DNA from: Arabidopsis thaliana
Lineage: Eukaryota > Streptophyta > Magnoliopsida > Brassicales > Brassicaceae
DNA: 64,000 nt
Assembly (NCBI RefSeq): GCF_000001735.4
Contig: NC_003076.8
Location: 4,030,001 to 4,094,000 of the forward strand
Direction: 5' to 3'
Of the stretch, positions 27,068 to 39,657 are shown in pieces; position 1 is the first letter of the stretch; every line of letters begins with the position of its first letter. The notes beneath the pieces were generated by a model. It had not been told where the DNA came from and made no database searches. It saw nothing but the letters and a program-made list of their open reading frames with translations. Position numbers and translations under genes: made by a program.

Positions 27068-29188
27068 ATGTGTGGTCTTGCTAAGAAGCTGGATATAGAG
27101 GATACTTTGACATCACTGTCAGACCAAGAGAATGAATCTTTGGCCAAACCCATGAATGATGCTGCTGAATGGGAACATTCGTTTTCTGCCTTGCTTGAGT
27201 TTGCTGCAGACAACGATGTGGAGGGGTTTAGGCGGCAACTCTCTGATGTGTCTTGTATCAACCAGATGGGTCTTTGGTACAGACGGCAGAGGTTTGTTAG
27301 AAGAATGGTTCTTGAGCAAAGAACCCCGCTGATGGTTGCTTCGTTATATGGGAGTTTAGATGTTGTGAAGTTTATTCTTTCTTTCCCGGAAGCGGAGTTG
27401 AATCTGTCTTGTGGTCCTGATAAAAGTACTGCTCTTCATTGCGCTGCTTCTGGTGCTTCTGTGAATTCCTTGGATGTTGTCAAGTTGCTTTTGAGTGTAG
27501 GAGCAGATCCTAATATCCCTGATGCTCATGGAAATCGTCCTGTTGATGTTCTTGTTGTGTCTCCACACGCTCCTGGTTTGAGAACCATCCTTGAAGAGAT
27601 CTTGAAGAAAGACGAGATTATATCTGAAGATCTGCATGCCTCGTCATCTAGCTTGGGATCAAGTTTCCGGTCTCTCTCATCATCCCCTGATAATGGTTCC
27701 TCGTTACTCTCCTTAGATTCAGTATCCTCTCCGACTAAGCCACACGGTACTGATGTAACTTTCGCATCAGAGAAGAAAGAGTACCCAATTGATCCATCAT
27801 TGCCTGATATCAAAAGCGGGATTTATTCAACCGATGAGTTTCGTATGTTCTCGTTCAAGATCCGCCCATGTTCTCGAGCATATTCCCATGACTGGACTGA
27901 ATGTCCATTTGCACACCCAGGTGAGAATGCAAGGAGAAGAGACCCGAGGAAGTTTCACTATACGTGTGTTCCATGCCCGGATTTTAAGAAAGGATCCTGT
28001 AAGCAAGGTGATATGTGTGAATATGCTCATGGGGTTTTTGAATGCTGGCTACACCCTGCTCAGTACAGAACACGATTGTGCAAGGACGGAATGGGTTGCA
28101 ACCGAAGGGTTTGCTTCTTTGCTCACGCAAATGAGGAGTTGCGTCCCTTGTACCCTTCCACAGGATCTGGATTGCCATCTCCTCGGGCTTCGTCTGCTGT
28201 TTCCGCCTCTACTATGGACATGGCGTCAGTTTTGAACATGTTACCAGGCTCACCATCTGCTGCTCAACATTCGTTCACCCCACCAATATCTCCTTCTGGA
28301 AATGGTAGTATGCCCCATTCATCGATGGGTTGGCCTCAGCAGAACATACCGGCGTTGAATCTTCCTGGAAGCAATATCCAGTTGAGTCGTCTGAGATCTT
28401 CTCTTAACGCTAGAGATATTCCTTCTGAGCAGCTTAGCATGCTGCATGAGTTTGAAATGCAACGTCAGCTTGCTGGCGATATGCACAGTCCACGCTTTAT
28501 GAATCATTCCGCTCGTCCTAAGACACTGAACCCTTCAAATCTGGAGGAACTCTTCTCAGCTGAGGTTGCATCTCCTCGTTTCTCTGATCAACTTGCTGTT
28601 TCATCTGTTCTATCGCCTTCCCACAAGTCCGCGCTTCTTAATCAGCTGCAGAATAATAAGCAGAGCATGCTTTCTCCTATCAAGACAAATCTAATGTCTT
28701 CTCCAAAGAATGTGGAGCAACATTCTCTTCTGCAGCAAGCCTCGTCACCCCGAGGCGGAGAGCCTATTTCCCCAATGAATGCTCGAATGAAACAGCAGCT
28801 ACATTCACGCAGCCTAAGCTCCCGTGATTTTGGATCTAGTCTGCCCCGTGATTTAATGCCGACTGATTCTGGTTCGCCATTAAGTCCATGGTCAAGTTGG
28901 GACCAGACCCATGGAAGCAAGGTGGATTGGTCAGTCCAATCAGATGAGTTAGGTCGGTTGAGAAAATCTCATTCCTTGGCTAATAACCCAAACAGGGAAG
29001 CAGATGTTTCATGGGCTCAGCAGATGTTAAAAGACTCTTCATCACCTAGGAACGGAAACCGTGTTGTGAACATGAATGGTGCAAGGCCATTGACTCAAGG
29101 TGGTTCGAGTGTGAATCCTCACAACAGTGACACTCGTGAGAGCGACATTCTTGATGCGTGGCTTGAACAGCTGCACCTAGATCGCTGA
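27068..29188 (+). CDS. TZF8: Ankyrin-repeat, arginine-rich tandem CCCH protein (AtTZF8/C3H56-like)
   Basis: A single coding exon of 706 aa follows a 5'-UTR intron of about 621 bases (26418-27038, GTAAGC donor, TTTCAG acceptor). Ankyrin repeats are at about 85-165 ([38 protein letters not shown]). The plant arginine-rich tandem zinc finger region is about 255-355. It has a Cys/His-rich lead ([16 protein letters not shown]), a first finger ([19 protein letters not shown]) and a second ([16 protein letters not shown]). The C-terminal half is Ser/Pro-rich with many SPR/SPS sites and ends [12 protein letters not shown]; a Leu-rich segment of this kind can act as a nuclear export signal. Family knowledge: these TZF proteins shuttle between nucleus and cytoplasmic RNA granules and act in stress responses. 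Confidence 0.93.
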   Translation: MCGLAKKLDIEDTLTSLSDQENESLAKPMNDAAEWEHSFSALLEFAADNDVEGFRRQLSDVSCINQMGLWYRRQRFVRRMVLEQRTPLMVASLYGSLDVVKFILSFPEAELNLSCGPDKSTALHCAASGASVNSLDVVKLLLSVGADPNIPDAHGNRPVDVLVVSPHAPGLRTILEEILKKDEIISEDLHASSSSLGSSFRSLSSSPDNGSSLLSLDSVSSPTKPHGTDVTFASEKKEYPIDPSLPDIKSGIYSTDEFRMFSFKIRPCSRAYSHDWTECPFAHPGENARRRDPRKFHYTCVPCPDFKKGSCKQGDMCEYAHGVFECWLHPAQYRTRLCKDGMGCNRRVCFFAHANEELRPLYPSTGSGLPSPRASSAVSASTMDMASVLNMLPGSPSAAQHSFTPPISPSGNGSMPHSSMGWPQQNIPALNLPGSNIQLSRLRSSLNARDIPSEQLSMLHEFEMQRQLAGDMHSPRFMNHSARPKTLNPSNLEELFSAEVASPRFSDQLAVSSVLSPSHKSALLNQLQNNKQSMLSPIKTNLMSSPKNVEQHSLLQQASSPRGGEPISPMNARMKQQLHSRSLSSRDFGSSLPRDLMPTDSGSPLSPWSSWDQTHGSKVDWSVQSDELGRLRKSHSLANNPNREADVSWAQQMLKDSSSPRNGNRVVNMNGARPLTQGGSSVNPHNSDTRESDILDAWLEQLHLDR

Positions 29189-29926
29189 GCCTCAGCTGCG
29201 AGAGAGAGGTTCACATTTCTGTGAAGCTGTGAAACTGATGATTCGTTTATTTATTATTCAAGAAAGCAAACGGAAACAAAAGCAAACTCCGGGTAAGCTT
29301 TTTTCGATTCTAATAACCCTAAAAGGCTCAGTTTTTTCAGGCTTCTTTCTGAAATTTCTTTACTTTCTTATTTTTATCACCTCATTAAATTAATTATTGT
29401 ATCATCTCTGTTGTAACAATGGCCAAAGTGCGCCTCTATTACTTCCCGGATTTCTGATTTACATTTTTTGTATCCTCTCAGTTTGTCAATTGTTTCTAAT
29501 ATCTCCTTCATATTTGTCAAAGAACACTGTATGAGAAATAATAACATATTGTTTCAGCTAATAAGATTCATTCATTTCCTATTGCTTTCTCTGCTTTCCT
29601 GTTTTTTCCACTAAACTTTAACCAGCGATTCATAGACTAATAGACATTAATCTCTCAACTAACACGTTTATGGAAGTCGAGTAACTATCAAGTAAAGTGG
29701 TGGTCTCACTTTGAAACAGTAAAGTTAGAAATCAAACAAAATTGACGCAAGTTAAGATTGCTTACACTTCAAAATGTGTGTGAGTGAGAATAAAAATTGC
29801 AGAAAAACTCTGCTCAATCCTTATAACCCTGATTTCAATCCTTCTCAAATCTGAATCTCAAAGCCGTTCTAAGAGATTATATATATAAGTAAGGAAAAGA
29901 ATGGGAAGATTGGTGTATGGTGGTCC
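29189..29926. other. Intergenic between convergent TZF8 and DiT1
   Basis: Both flanking genes end here, so this is two 3' UTRs facing each other. No other feature seen. Confidence 0.6.
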
Positions 29927-31919
29927 TCACCACAAGCCAATGAACTTCCACCAGGCACCACCTACACCAAGCCAGATGAGAATGTTGACTATTGAAATCA
30001 GGAATCCATAGCCCCACCATTTAGCCAGCGGCACGTAGTTAGCTCCGTAGAAGATAGGCGCAGACCCGATACCATAATGGGTCAATCCTCCCATCAGGTT
30101 GGAAAGGAACGCAAGAACCAAGGCTGCAAAGTAAGGTGGAGTGCCTAGAGCGGTTGAAACCGATAAAAAGGCAGTGAACATAGCACCAATGTGGGCAGCT
30201 CCACTAGCAAAGAAGTAGTGAGTGTAGAAATACAAGAGGACGAGGATTCCAAAAGATAGCTGCCATGACAAACCCAATCCTCCCACAAACTGCAATCAAA
30301 ACCCAAACAATGTCAAAACATTTCATTAGCATGCTAAGTCATTAGGCTTATTAAGCATTCATCAAATCATTTAACAAACCTTGACTACGGTCTGGCTGAA
30401 CCACTCAATGAGACCATATTTGTTAAGATAACCAGCCATCGCAATGAGAGCAGCGAACCAGGTGAGTGTGTCCCATGCGACCGACTCAGCTAAGCACTCT
30501 TTCCATGTCACAACACCTGTCACAAGAAGGACTGATAATCCAAGAATGGCTGCAGTCACAGCATCTACACCCAACTTAGCTCCAAAGATCCAGAGACCAA
30601 CCTGTGTCAAGGAGAACACTTTTTTAGAAAAGGAAAACCTTCTCTGTAATAAAACACCAAAACCACAAACATTTTCACTCAAAGCAAATGCATTAAACAG
30701 AAGCAAAGCCCTAGCTTAATCTAAGGAGCTACAATAGCTAAAATCTCTCAATGTTCAATACTGAAGCACCTTTCAAATCAAGCTCTCACCATAAGTAAGA
30801 ACAGATCCGATGAAGCAGAAGCACACTTACCGTGAGGAATAAAGTGGCAGCCATAATCAATTCGTTCTTAGACATAGGTCCCATCTTGTCAAGCTTTTCC
30901 TGAGCCAGCTTAGGAGCATCAGGACTGCTCTTCACCGTAGGAGGATAGATGAGATACAAAAGAAACGGAACAACAATCAAAGACACAAGTCCTGGTACAA
31001 TCGCAGCTTTAGCCCAATCAGTCCATCCAATCGTCTGCTTAATCGTGTTAAACGCCAAATTAGCACTCAAAGGATTCGCAGCCATAGCCGTCAAGAACAT
31101 AGAAGAAGAGATCACAGAAGTCTGGAAACAAGTAAGCATCAACCACGAGCCAAGACGGTGCTCTGTTCCATCCCCAACGTTACTCCCACAAGCAACACAG
31201 AGAGATTTCACCAACGGGAGAAAGATTCCACCGGCACGAGCCGAGACAGAAGGAATCGCCGGAGCTAAAAGAGCTTCACTGAAGACGAGACTGTAACCGA
31301 GACCAAGGGAGGAGCTACCGAAGAGTCTAACGAACTGGTAAGCTACACGGTTACCGAGACCGGTTTTGATGAAACCGCGAGCGAAGAAGAAGGCAAGAGC
31401 GATGAGCCACGGGATTGGATCTCCGAAAGCGGAGAACGCGGCGGCGAACGTTAGGGTTTTGGTGAGAACGGAAGCTCCTAATCCCATTAGAGCAACAGCA
31501 CCGAGAGGAAGCGGCTGAGTGATGATCCCGACGATGGTGGCGAGGAAGATCGCGAGTAATTGCCACGCGTTGCGAGTGACACCTTCGGGGACTGGAACGA
31601 ACCATAGAATCAAACCAGTAGCGATCGAAGCGAGAAGAGGCTTAATGGCAGCTCCTTGCCATGGAACCGGAGCTGGAACCAAAGGAGGAGTTGGAGAAGA
31701 GGAAGCTGAAGCGACGGTGGAAGAGGCTTTAACGAGAGTTGATGATCTCCGGCGTAAAGAGACGGGAAGTGGAGATTTGAGTAAGGAGAAGCGAGAATCG
31801 AGAGATCGGAGAGGTTTCGTCAAATTGAGAGAGGAAGAAGGAGGACGAGGGAGAGAGAGAGATCGAGATTTGAGAGGGAAAGCGAGAGAGCAGGAGCCGG
31901 AGAGAGCGAGAGACGCCAT
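29927..31919 (-). CDS. DiT1: Plastid 2-oxoglutarate/malate translocator 1
   Basis: Three exons, 31919-30831, 30601-30380 and 30289-29927, make 1674 nt and 557 aa. The first 80-90 residues are Ser/Arg/Leu-rich with almost no acidic residues (RSLSLPRPPSSSLNLTKPLR), a chloroplast transit peptide. The rest is a polytopic DASS/SLC13-type carrier with about 12-14 hydrophobic segments. Recognisable parts are IPWLIALAFFFARGFIKTGL, SANLAFNTIKQTIGWTDWAK, GLTHYGIGSAPIFYG and a C-terminal WWKFIGLW. Function from family knowledge: it exchanges stromal malate for cytosolic 2-oxoglutarate across the inner envelope. This supplies carbon skeletons for GS/GOGAT ammonia assimilation during photorespiration. Confidence 0.96.
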
Positions 31920-32938
31920 GGTTGTAGCGTCGTCGGCGAGAGAGAGGTGTGAAGAGGAGAGGGAAGTGAAGAAGGAAATGAGTAAGAAGAGGAAAGAGAG
32001 AGTTGGATAAATGTTGACCGTTGGATTGGAATCGGACGGTGAGATTAAGAAAAGGAATATACGGACAAGAGTGAGAGAGAGTGATGATGAGATGAGATCG
32101 TGAGGTGAGAAATAGAGATCTCCGTCTTTGGTGGGTCAGTCACCTCATCCTATTGGCTGAAATATTTACGAAAAGCCATTTTGGGTTTGGGTTTGGTCTT
32201 TTTAGATCGACGAAACATACAAAGCAAAATCCTTCACTCAACAAATTTTCTATTGATTTATTAGCTTTGTTTTTTGGTTTTGAAAGATCTTAAACTATGC
32301 GTTTACTAGTGGATCGTCCAATGAAAGATTAACTGGCAATAGAATAGTAGCTTTCATTACATTGTCCAAGATGGGCCGAGATGGCTTCGCTTGGAATTAA
32401 ATCTAGTGTAAACCCTTAAGCGGCCTCTCGTTTTTTTTTCTTTGAGTGTTATATGGTTCATAGTTTTGATTTGTTTGTTTAGAGTAAGGTGTGACATCAA
32501 ATATTGAATACATGATTCTTTTATGTAAGAGGATACTTTCTAATGTGAATGTCTAAGAAAGTTACCAAATGTTTTAAAGTACATTCAATAAAACAAAATG
32601 TTCAGTTTTATCCAAAGATATAACATCAGAAAAACTTTCATTTAATTAGTTCAATCTTCTCCATTGCTACTTGATTACAAAATTCTTCAAGTGTTTGCCC
32701 CTGTTATATTAAAGAATGTATGTGCTTATTATTTCTTTTATTTATTTATTATAGGATATATGTTTTACATTGACTAATCATTACATGGCACCTCAAGGCT
32801 CAAGCCCTAGTACGAAAAGATTATTCGAAATACAAAATACTCTCTAACAATGTATATATATTTGCATTTATGTGTGTGTGGCTAAGAATCTTGAGTATAA
32901 ACCGCAATAGAAAAAAGAATAAGATGACGTAAAAATAT
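31920..32938. other. Intergenic: DiT1 leader/promoter, MYB46 3' flank
   Basis: GA-rich purine stretches at 31920-32060 read as CT-rich leader on the minus strand. The remainder is AT-rich with no gene seen. Confidence 0.55.
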
Positions 32939-33721
32939 TCATATGCTTTGTTTGAAGTTGAAGTAAAACGAAGGAACCTCAGTGTTCATCAACTGGTCAA
33001 GGTCCCAAAATTCTTCCACTGGTCTCATACCCTCAGGTGCGTTTCCGGATCCATTAGTGTTCAACTCGTCTAAGTGGTTGTTTATATTTGCATTGTACCA
33101 ATCACCTTCTTCACATTCCAAAGGTGGGAAGTAGAGTTCCCCTTGTACCCCTGCGTTTACTCCATAGATACCATCTACATAAGGGGTAAAATCGTCATTG
33201 CACGGGTGGCTGATCATGTTTCCCGTTGGAAATGGATTGTTGGTTTGTATGTGGGTCAAGGAAGGGTTGACGAAGCCTTGTTCTTGTAAGGACATGAAGC
33301 TTCCTATAATGTCTTTAATATCCAAAGAAGATGCGGAATTAGAAGAGGAATCGCTTGCTGTGTTGGGTGATGAGGATGAGTTGTTGATTAAGTTGGAGGT
33401 ATCGGACATCTTCTTTAGCCTTTTCTTTATTGTTGAGTTCCAGAAATTCTTGATCTCGTTATCGGTCCGACCAGGCAATCGTGCTGCAATCTGAGACCAC
33501 CTATGAAATCGAAGAATAAGAGAGTAGAATAGTTTAATGAGATGATGTTATGTAAAATGTATACCAGTGCATGGTTTGCATGGGAATTAGAGAGTGATCC
33601 GTTCTTCATGTTTTTTATGTTTGAGTACGTGAAAAAGAGGCAATATATCAACAATTATAAAATTGCACAATCATATTAAGCAATAAAATGACATTATACA
33701 CACTGCGTGTTTTGAATTGAA

Positions 33722-33775
<54 letters not shown>

Positions 33776-34939
33776 GAGGAAACATGTCCTGCGTAAAAAA
33801 CACTAGAACGTATATTTCTGGAGAAAGTGACAAAAAAAGGAACTAATAAATATATAATTACAAAGATGAAAGTTGAAGTAAAACCCTAAGGAAGAGAAGA
33901 AAAGGTGTGTAAAGTGACAAAAGCCGCTTTCACTAAAATAAGTGTTTGTTGTTAGATAAGATCATAAGACGCACTCTAAGTCTTAAAACCCACGATCAAC
34001 GAACTTTGACCACTCACATAATTACATGTGAATGTACTCATACCTATTTTGGTTTTATGCGTCTATTTCCATTCTTACTACTATTATTCTAATTCAACTT
34101 TCTTTTGGGTCAATTTTCTTCGTACACAATCATTCTTCCCTTTGAATTTAAACAGTTACTAATCGTACCAATGAAAACTCGACCAAACTTTATCCTTCCA
34201 CGTAAGTTTGATTATACATTTTACGATGTTAACGTATCTTATATATATAGTATTACTTTTTACTGATTAATGTAATAGTATAATTGAAAACTCGTCCTTA
34301 AAACAAACATAGATATTATACCTCTAAATAGATAGCTCTGCACTTCTTATTTATTTGGTAGAAAAAAAAAATCAAATAAAATATGGTGAAAACGTTATCA
34401 AGATCTAATTTGACAATTTGGTCGTTTTAGGGTGGACTTTTTTTTTAAAATCAGTTGACTGGCTTTTCTATGCTTTAACTTTGTACCCATTAACCGAAAA
34501 CAAATTAAGCTACACAAGTTTAAAAACAAGACTCACCAGACAAAAGCTAGTTTGCCAGAACATTTATATTTATCTTCCGGCCACTAGTTTCCATATTTTA
34601 TTCTATCTCTTAGTTGTTGTTATTATGTCAAAACCAAAATGATGGTAAAAATGTAAACCTGTTGCCGAGGATGGAATGAAAGCGAATGATGAGATCCTCT
34701 TCTTGAGGAGAGAAAGCGCCACGCTTGAGGTCAGGACGAAGATAGTTGATCCAACGAAGACGGCAGCTTTTGCCACATCTTTGAAGTCCTGCGTTTTTCG
34801 CAACATCACTCCAACATCCTTGTCCATTGCTTAACATGTATTGCATCAGCTTTGAGTCTTCCTCAGGAGACCAAAGTCCCTTCTTCATCTTCTTTACTTG
34901 GTGAGTACTAGCTGCAATGGCTACCTCTGGCTTCCTCAT
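32939..34939 (-). CDS. MYB46: R2R3-MYB transcription factor MYB46
   Basis: Two exons, 34939-34659 and 33500-32939, give 843 nt and 280 aa. R2 spans about residues 17-68 ([40 protein letters not shown]). R3 spans about 70-120 ([39 protein letters not shown]). The only intron (1158 bases) is in R3; the R2 intron common in this family is absent. The C-terminus is Asn/Ser-rich, then acidic ([29 protein letters not shown]), the likely activation domain. Known role: nuclear master switch for secondary-wall synthesis in fibres and vessels, acting below SND1/NST NAC factors on cellulose, xylan and lignin genes. Confidence 0.96.
33725..33769. repeat. (AT)n microsatellite inside the MYB46 intron
   Basis: About 22 uninterrupted TA/AT units lie in the single MYB46 intron. 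This is expected to be length-polymorphic. Confidence 0.9.
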
Positions 34940-37900
34940 ATTTTTGGTTGAGTTAATTGTTATTATTTCTCTTCAATTTGTTTGTCTTTCTCAAGGATCC
35001 ATTGATGTGAACGAGTGAAGTTTGTTTTATAATAGAGAGAGAAAAGAGAGAAGACTTGATGAAGGGAGAATGATGATGATGAGAAAGGGATGGTTGTATG
35101 GTTTGCTTACAATTCTGGGAAGAAAAACCATTTGCACTTCTTCCTTTTTAATCTCTATTCCTTAATTATATTTTTATTGTATATATTATATTTATAATAT
35201 AGTGTTGCTTTGTTTTAAAACATAAAAGAAAAACATCCGAACCCTGGCTCTTTTTCAAATTAAACACATTTTTTTTGTCGGCATATATTGTGTAAGGTAA
35301 ATAAAATAAAATACACCAACAACAAATGTATGTTTTGTATATAACTAATTTGACGAAATGAAGAAACGTTAGTTGATCGGTCATGGACGAAAACGGTTTT
35401 GAAAAAGACCCGATATGCAAAACATCAAAGAAAAAAAGGAGAAGTGCTCTTCACTTGTTCTTAATTTTATTTTCTTCTTTTCTTGTTCTTTTTGAATATA
35501 TAACTCATTTCTATTAGTTTCTTCATTCACAAGGTATACATTACAGACATATCTAATTCGTTAACCTTACGTGTGTATATATATGATATATAACATTGAT
35601 ATATGATAGTATATAACATTAATATATATATTCATGAGCATGTCTATTTCTATTCAAAGATGTCTTCATTTTCAAGGTAAGCAAATGTTGTGTTATTTAA
35701 TTAATTGTATACGTATGTAAGCATATTTCAATTGTATAAAATAAATCGACGTGTGTCACAGAACCCTTTTTTTGTGTTATATGAGGCTTAGCGAGCAAGA
35801 AGTTTTGCTTCGGCTTCACACAACCACCTCTCGCGCACCAACACGTATACTTGAAGAAATCTAATTATTGTAATGAAGAAAATGTTATACTCCTTTTATC
35901 CATATATTTTATATTCGTTTTTTCTTTAATATATAAACGTGTGTCATGATTTTTTAAGTTCTCGATTTACACTCATATCATTTTTATTTTTTTACAGAAC
36001 ACTCATATTATATGATTTATAATATTAATAGCCCACCCATCCGAAAAAACAAAACTTTTTATACAATCATAAACAAGACATCCATAGATAAAGTACAAAA
36101 GAAGTTAGAATAGTACTGAATCTTGAATCTTGAACATAATTCCTAATGTCGAATTGAAGGCCAAAGATATATCTTAACCTTTAGGGGAAATTGTTTTTGG
36201 TGTAATCTCTTTTGAAGCTTGCAAATGCAACCTCTTGTATATGCATGAAAAAAGACGTCAGCTAACCAATTTAAGTTGTAACTTGAATGAACCTAGTTAT
36301 GTAAAACTCGTGGACAAAGTTTGAAAATAACGAAATGCAAGATTTCATCAATCGAAAATTCAGAACCAAGGTCATGCAAGCACATTAATCCGCTATTCCC
36401 CATCTCAAACAAGTGTCACCTCTCACTCCAAGCTCTCATCTAACCATTTGGTTCATGATATTTCAATCATCTCATGCATAGCCCTAGCTCTCAGTTATTC
36501 TCGCATTTTCCTCACAATCTATACATATCTTTACAATTCACTTTTCGTAATATCGCCCAAGGACCAAAAAACACTCTGCAAATCTGAACTCTTAGCCAAA
36601 GAAACAATCATTATTAATTTGTAAAATTATTATTTTTTCTTGTATTACTTTTTGCGATTTTTTTTAATCTAATTGTGGATGAAAGAATCACACAATCGCT
36701 CAACAAATTTTATAATATAAGTTTGCCAGGAAAAAATAGTTTATAATATATGAAAATCTTTAGTAATTTTACAACTAAGCTTTTAATGAAGTAATACTAC
36801 TCTTAAAATATTAAAATTTAACTCTATATATATTCATAAAGACACGTCAGCTAAATCTAACAAGAAACCGTTAGTGTAACTCTAAAGTCTAAACACACAA
36901 AATAATCTCATTAAAAGTAAGAATACAGTAGTGTGAGGTTAACAACTGTAGAAGTGTAGGGTCATGTGTATTGAACTCGTTTAAGACTGGTAACGGAAGC
37001 CTCAAGTTTATTTATTTGAATGATTATGCAACATATCATTTTCTTAAATGAAGACAAAGTGGTTACTAATTAGTAAAGCAATTATCACCCATGAGAATAG
37101 AGCCTCCAAATAAAGGAAATTAACAAACTACCATTGAATCAAAGCATTAGCTTAAACTTGAATCTTACTTTACAGGGTGATGTATCTTAACCTATAATTT
37201 TATATATATATCTTACATATCTTTTAGAAAAAAAAGAAAAAAAAAAGAACAAAGAGATAATTTAAGTATCACTTCAGGGTCTATCTTTTTAGTGACAAAA
37301 TCTAATTGGTTAATCATTATATATGCATTACATGAAATTTATGGTGGAGAAGTTTTGGTCACACTTGTTTCTGATTAGATTGTCTTTGAAGAAACACAGA
37401 GAAAATGGACTTCGTGCTCTTTCAATTATGTCACAACCTGACAGTTGCATATCTACATTACCAGCAATTGTAATTTTTTAACCTAACCCATTCCGTTCCG
37501 TGTCGTAATCCAAAAAAACAAGTTTGAATTGGTAAATTTTTTTGTCATCGAAGTTTCTTTCTTTAAAAAAACAAATGGTGTAGGGATATTTAATATCACC
37601 AAGTATACGTTGTTGATTAGAGTCACATAAAAAAACAATTTGTAATTCAGTTCAACAAAATGGCATAGAAGAAGCGTTAATAATTTTGTACAATTATTAG
37701 CTGTTAACAGCTAATACTTTACATTTGTTAAACTATTGTCTTGTTTTATTTGACCTTTTATTGTATTTGCTTTGAAGTAGTGTTATTCGATTTTATATAC
37801 TTTCTAAGATATATAATAAAATAAAAGATGTCAAAATAGAACAAAATTTGCCTTCTCATCATCACCAATAATACCTACAGCTAAACCGCGTCGGACACGA

Positions 37901-38713
37901 CGGCTATAAATCAATACAGTTAGTCAACGCAAAGGAAAATGTCATTGGGTAATAATGCATACTTCTTCAATTTTATGCTGCAATTTCTTTCAACAAAAAA
38001 GTACCAAAGCTAAATTTAGTAGGGCACCACTAAGTCTTTTTGTTATTTTTTATGGAGCACCACTAAGTTCAATGAAATTCATTCATATTTCCAAACAACG
38101 ATTTATAAAAAAAAAATCATATAACAGTTAGAGATCCCAATCAAAGCCAAAACTAATCCATATAATATTCTTGTAAAAATTGGATATGTTACATTGTTAC
38201 TACATTAACGAACCATAATTTAAACCACGATAGGATGACTCAACCTCCAATCTAATTCCTTAAAGAATGTAATTGTTTCCAAAGTCATTGTGTGTTCACT
38301 AGCCATTAGCTTGATATTGTCTAGGTTAACAAAATCAAGTTTTAAAGTAATCCATAGAATTAAAAAAGATCCTAAACTCGAAAATTTGATACAATTTGTA
38401 AACCTATTTCTAAAACATTTTTTTTGTTGGATAAGTTATACATTCATAAACATTGAACAGATCTTCTAACGCAATAACAAAGTTGTAACCCAAAAATTTA
38501 GTCAAAGAAGAGACTAGTAATTAATAACTACCGCAACAATTCTGTTAATTATTTCATCTTACATAACTAGAAAACAATCGATATCTGCATACCTTTCTCA
38601 CGGTTGCTTGGAAAACAGTCCATTAATTTTGAACGTTACATCAAAATCAAAAAGAAAAAGAATAGTTAACATATAAAAATAAAACTCAGATCAATTGACG
38701 TACTGCCCTGTGT
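34940..38713. other. Large intergenic region upstream of MYB46
   Basis: About 3.8 kb of AT-rich DNA. The first several hundred bases are the MYB46 promoter. I looked for transposase, reverse transcriptase and terminal repeats and saw none. Open frames are short and unconserved in appearance. Confidence 0.5.
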
Positions 38714-38935
38714 TCATCGAACATAAGCTGCAGAATCTGAATCTGTGACCGGAGGCGGCGAGAAATAACGGTAAGGAGAATAAGTTGTTGGAGGAGATGG
38801 AGCTTTGTACTTGTAATGAGGGAACTTATGTTTTGATGACGAGACAGAGGAATAACCATAAGCTGCGGCAATCATGGTGATGACGACGGTGAGAACCATA
38901 AGGAGGATGAGGCGTGTAGGCCATGAACGTCTCAT
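38714..38935 (-). CDS. Small proline-rich secreted or membrane-anchored peptide
   Basis: A single exon of 73 aa. Residues about 6-27 are hydrophobic (TRLILLMVLTVVITMIAAAYG) after two Arg, fitting a signal peptide or N-terminal anchor. The remainder is Tyr/Pro/Ser-rich (HKFPHYKYKAPSPPTTYSPY, YFSPPPV), with SPPP and APSPP motifs like cell-wall hydroxyproline-rich proteins. A TATA-like CTATATAT lies on the minus strand at 39021-39028, about 90 bases upstream. Function unknown; a role at the cell wall is inference. Confidence 0.8.
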   Translation of the reverse strand: MRRSWPTRLILLMVLTVVITMIAAAYGYSSVSSSKHKFPHYKYKAPSPPTTYSPYRYFSPPPVTDSDSAAYVR

Positions 38936-39657
38936 CTTCGAATCGCAAAAGAGAGATTGATGAAGTTTATTTTGTGGAGAAGTTTAATAATTTAGACCAA
39001 TAGTTCCTCTTGAGGGTTAGATATATAGACGGCTTAATTATTATATAGGCAAGAGTTTATTTTAACAAGTCAAAGGTTTGGGTGTTATTATCATATGGAA
39101 TCTAACAACACGGCAACTTTTTTTTTTAATTATCTCCTAGTGCTACTTGTATTGGAAGAAGTTTGACGAAATTAGTTAAACTCGATTTTAAAATATGGTA
39201 CTAAGGTAATTATGAAAGACTAATTCGCAGATCTAGAGTACAAAAGCAAGATACGGTAAAATCCCTTTTTTGTCTACTCTACTAGATGGTAATTAAATTG
39301 GATAAAGAAAAGGGATTAACGTGTATTCTATCGAATAATTTATTCTGGATATCGTTTTATTTGACTCTGTATCTTTATTATAACAGTTTAGGCTACAATT
39401 TTGTAATAATTTTCCCTGTTAATAAGTTTCTTATTATTTAGACTATAATCTTGCTGTGAAAACTTTTTCGGTACGATTGAGCGTTTTGACAAGGGTTTAG
39501 TGATTATTCATTAGGTTTGGAGTTGGATTTATCTCAAATTATGAAAAGATTAGCTCCTCTATCACAACACCAGTGTGGTATAATTACCGGACATGGTTTT
39601 ATTCATTTCATCAATATGTGATTTCAAATAAGACGTTTACATATACCATCTACTATC
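38936..39657. other. Intergenic: promoter of the proline-rich gene, 3' flank of UGT92A1
   Basis: AT-rich, with a probable TATA box for the proline-rich gene near 39025. No other feature seen. Confidence 0.5.

Noticed and set aside
31519..32010. 163-codon Arg/Glu-rich plus-strand frame
   Set aside because: Antisense shadow of the Ser-rich DiT1 transit peptide and CT-rich leader; composition explains the open frame.
34940..38713. Possible hidden transposon in the gap upstream of MYB46
   Set aside because: No terminal repeats, target duplications or transposase/RT motifs seen by eye; a repeat-library search would be decisive.
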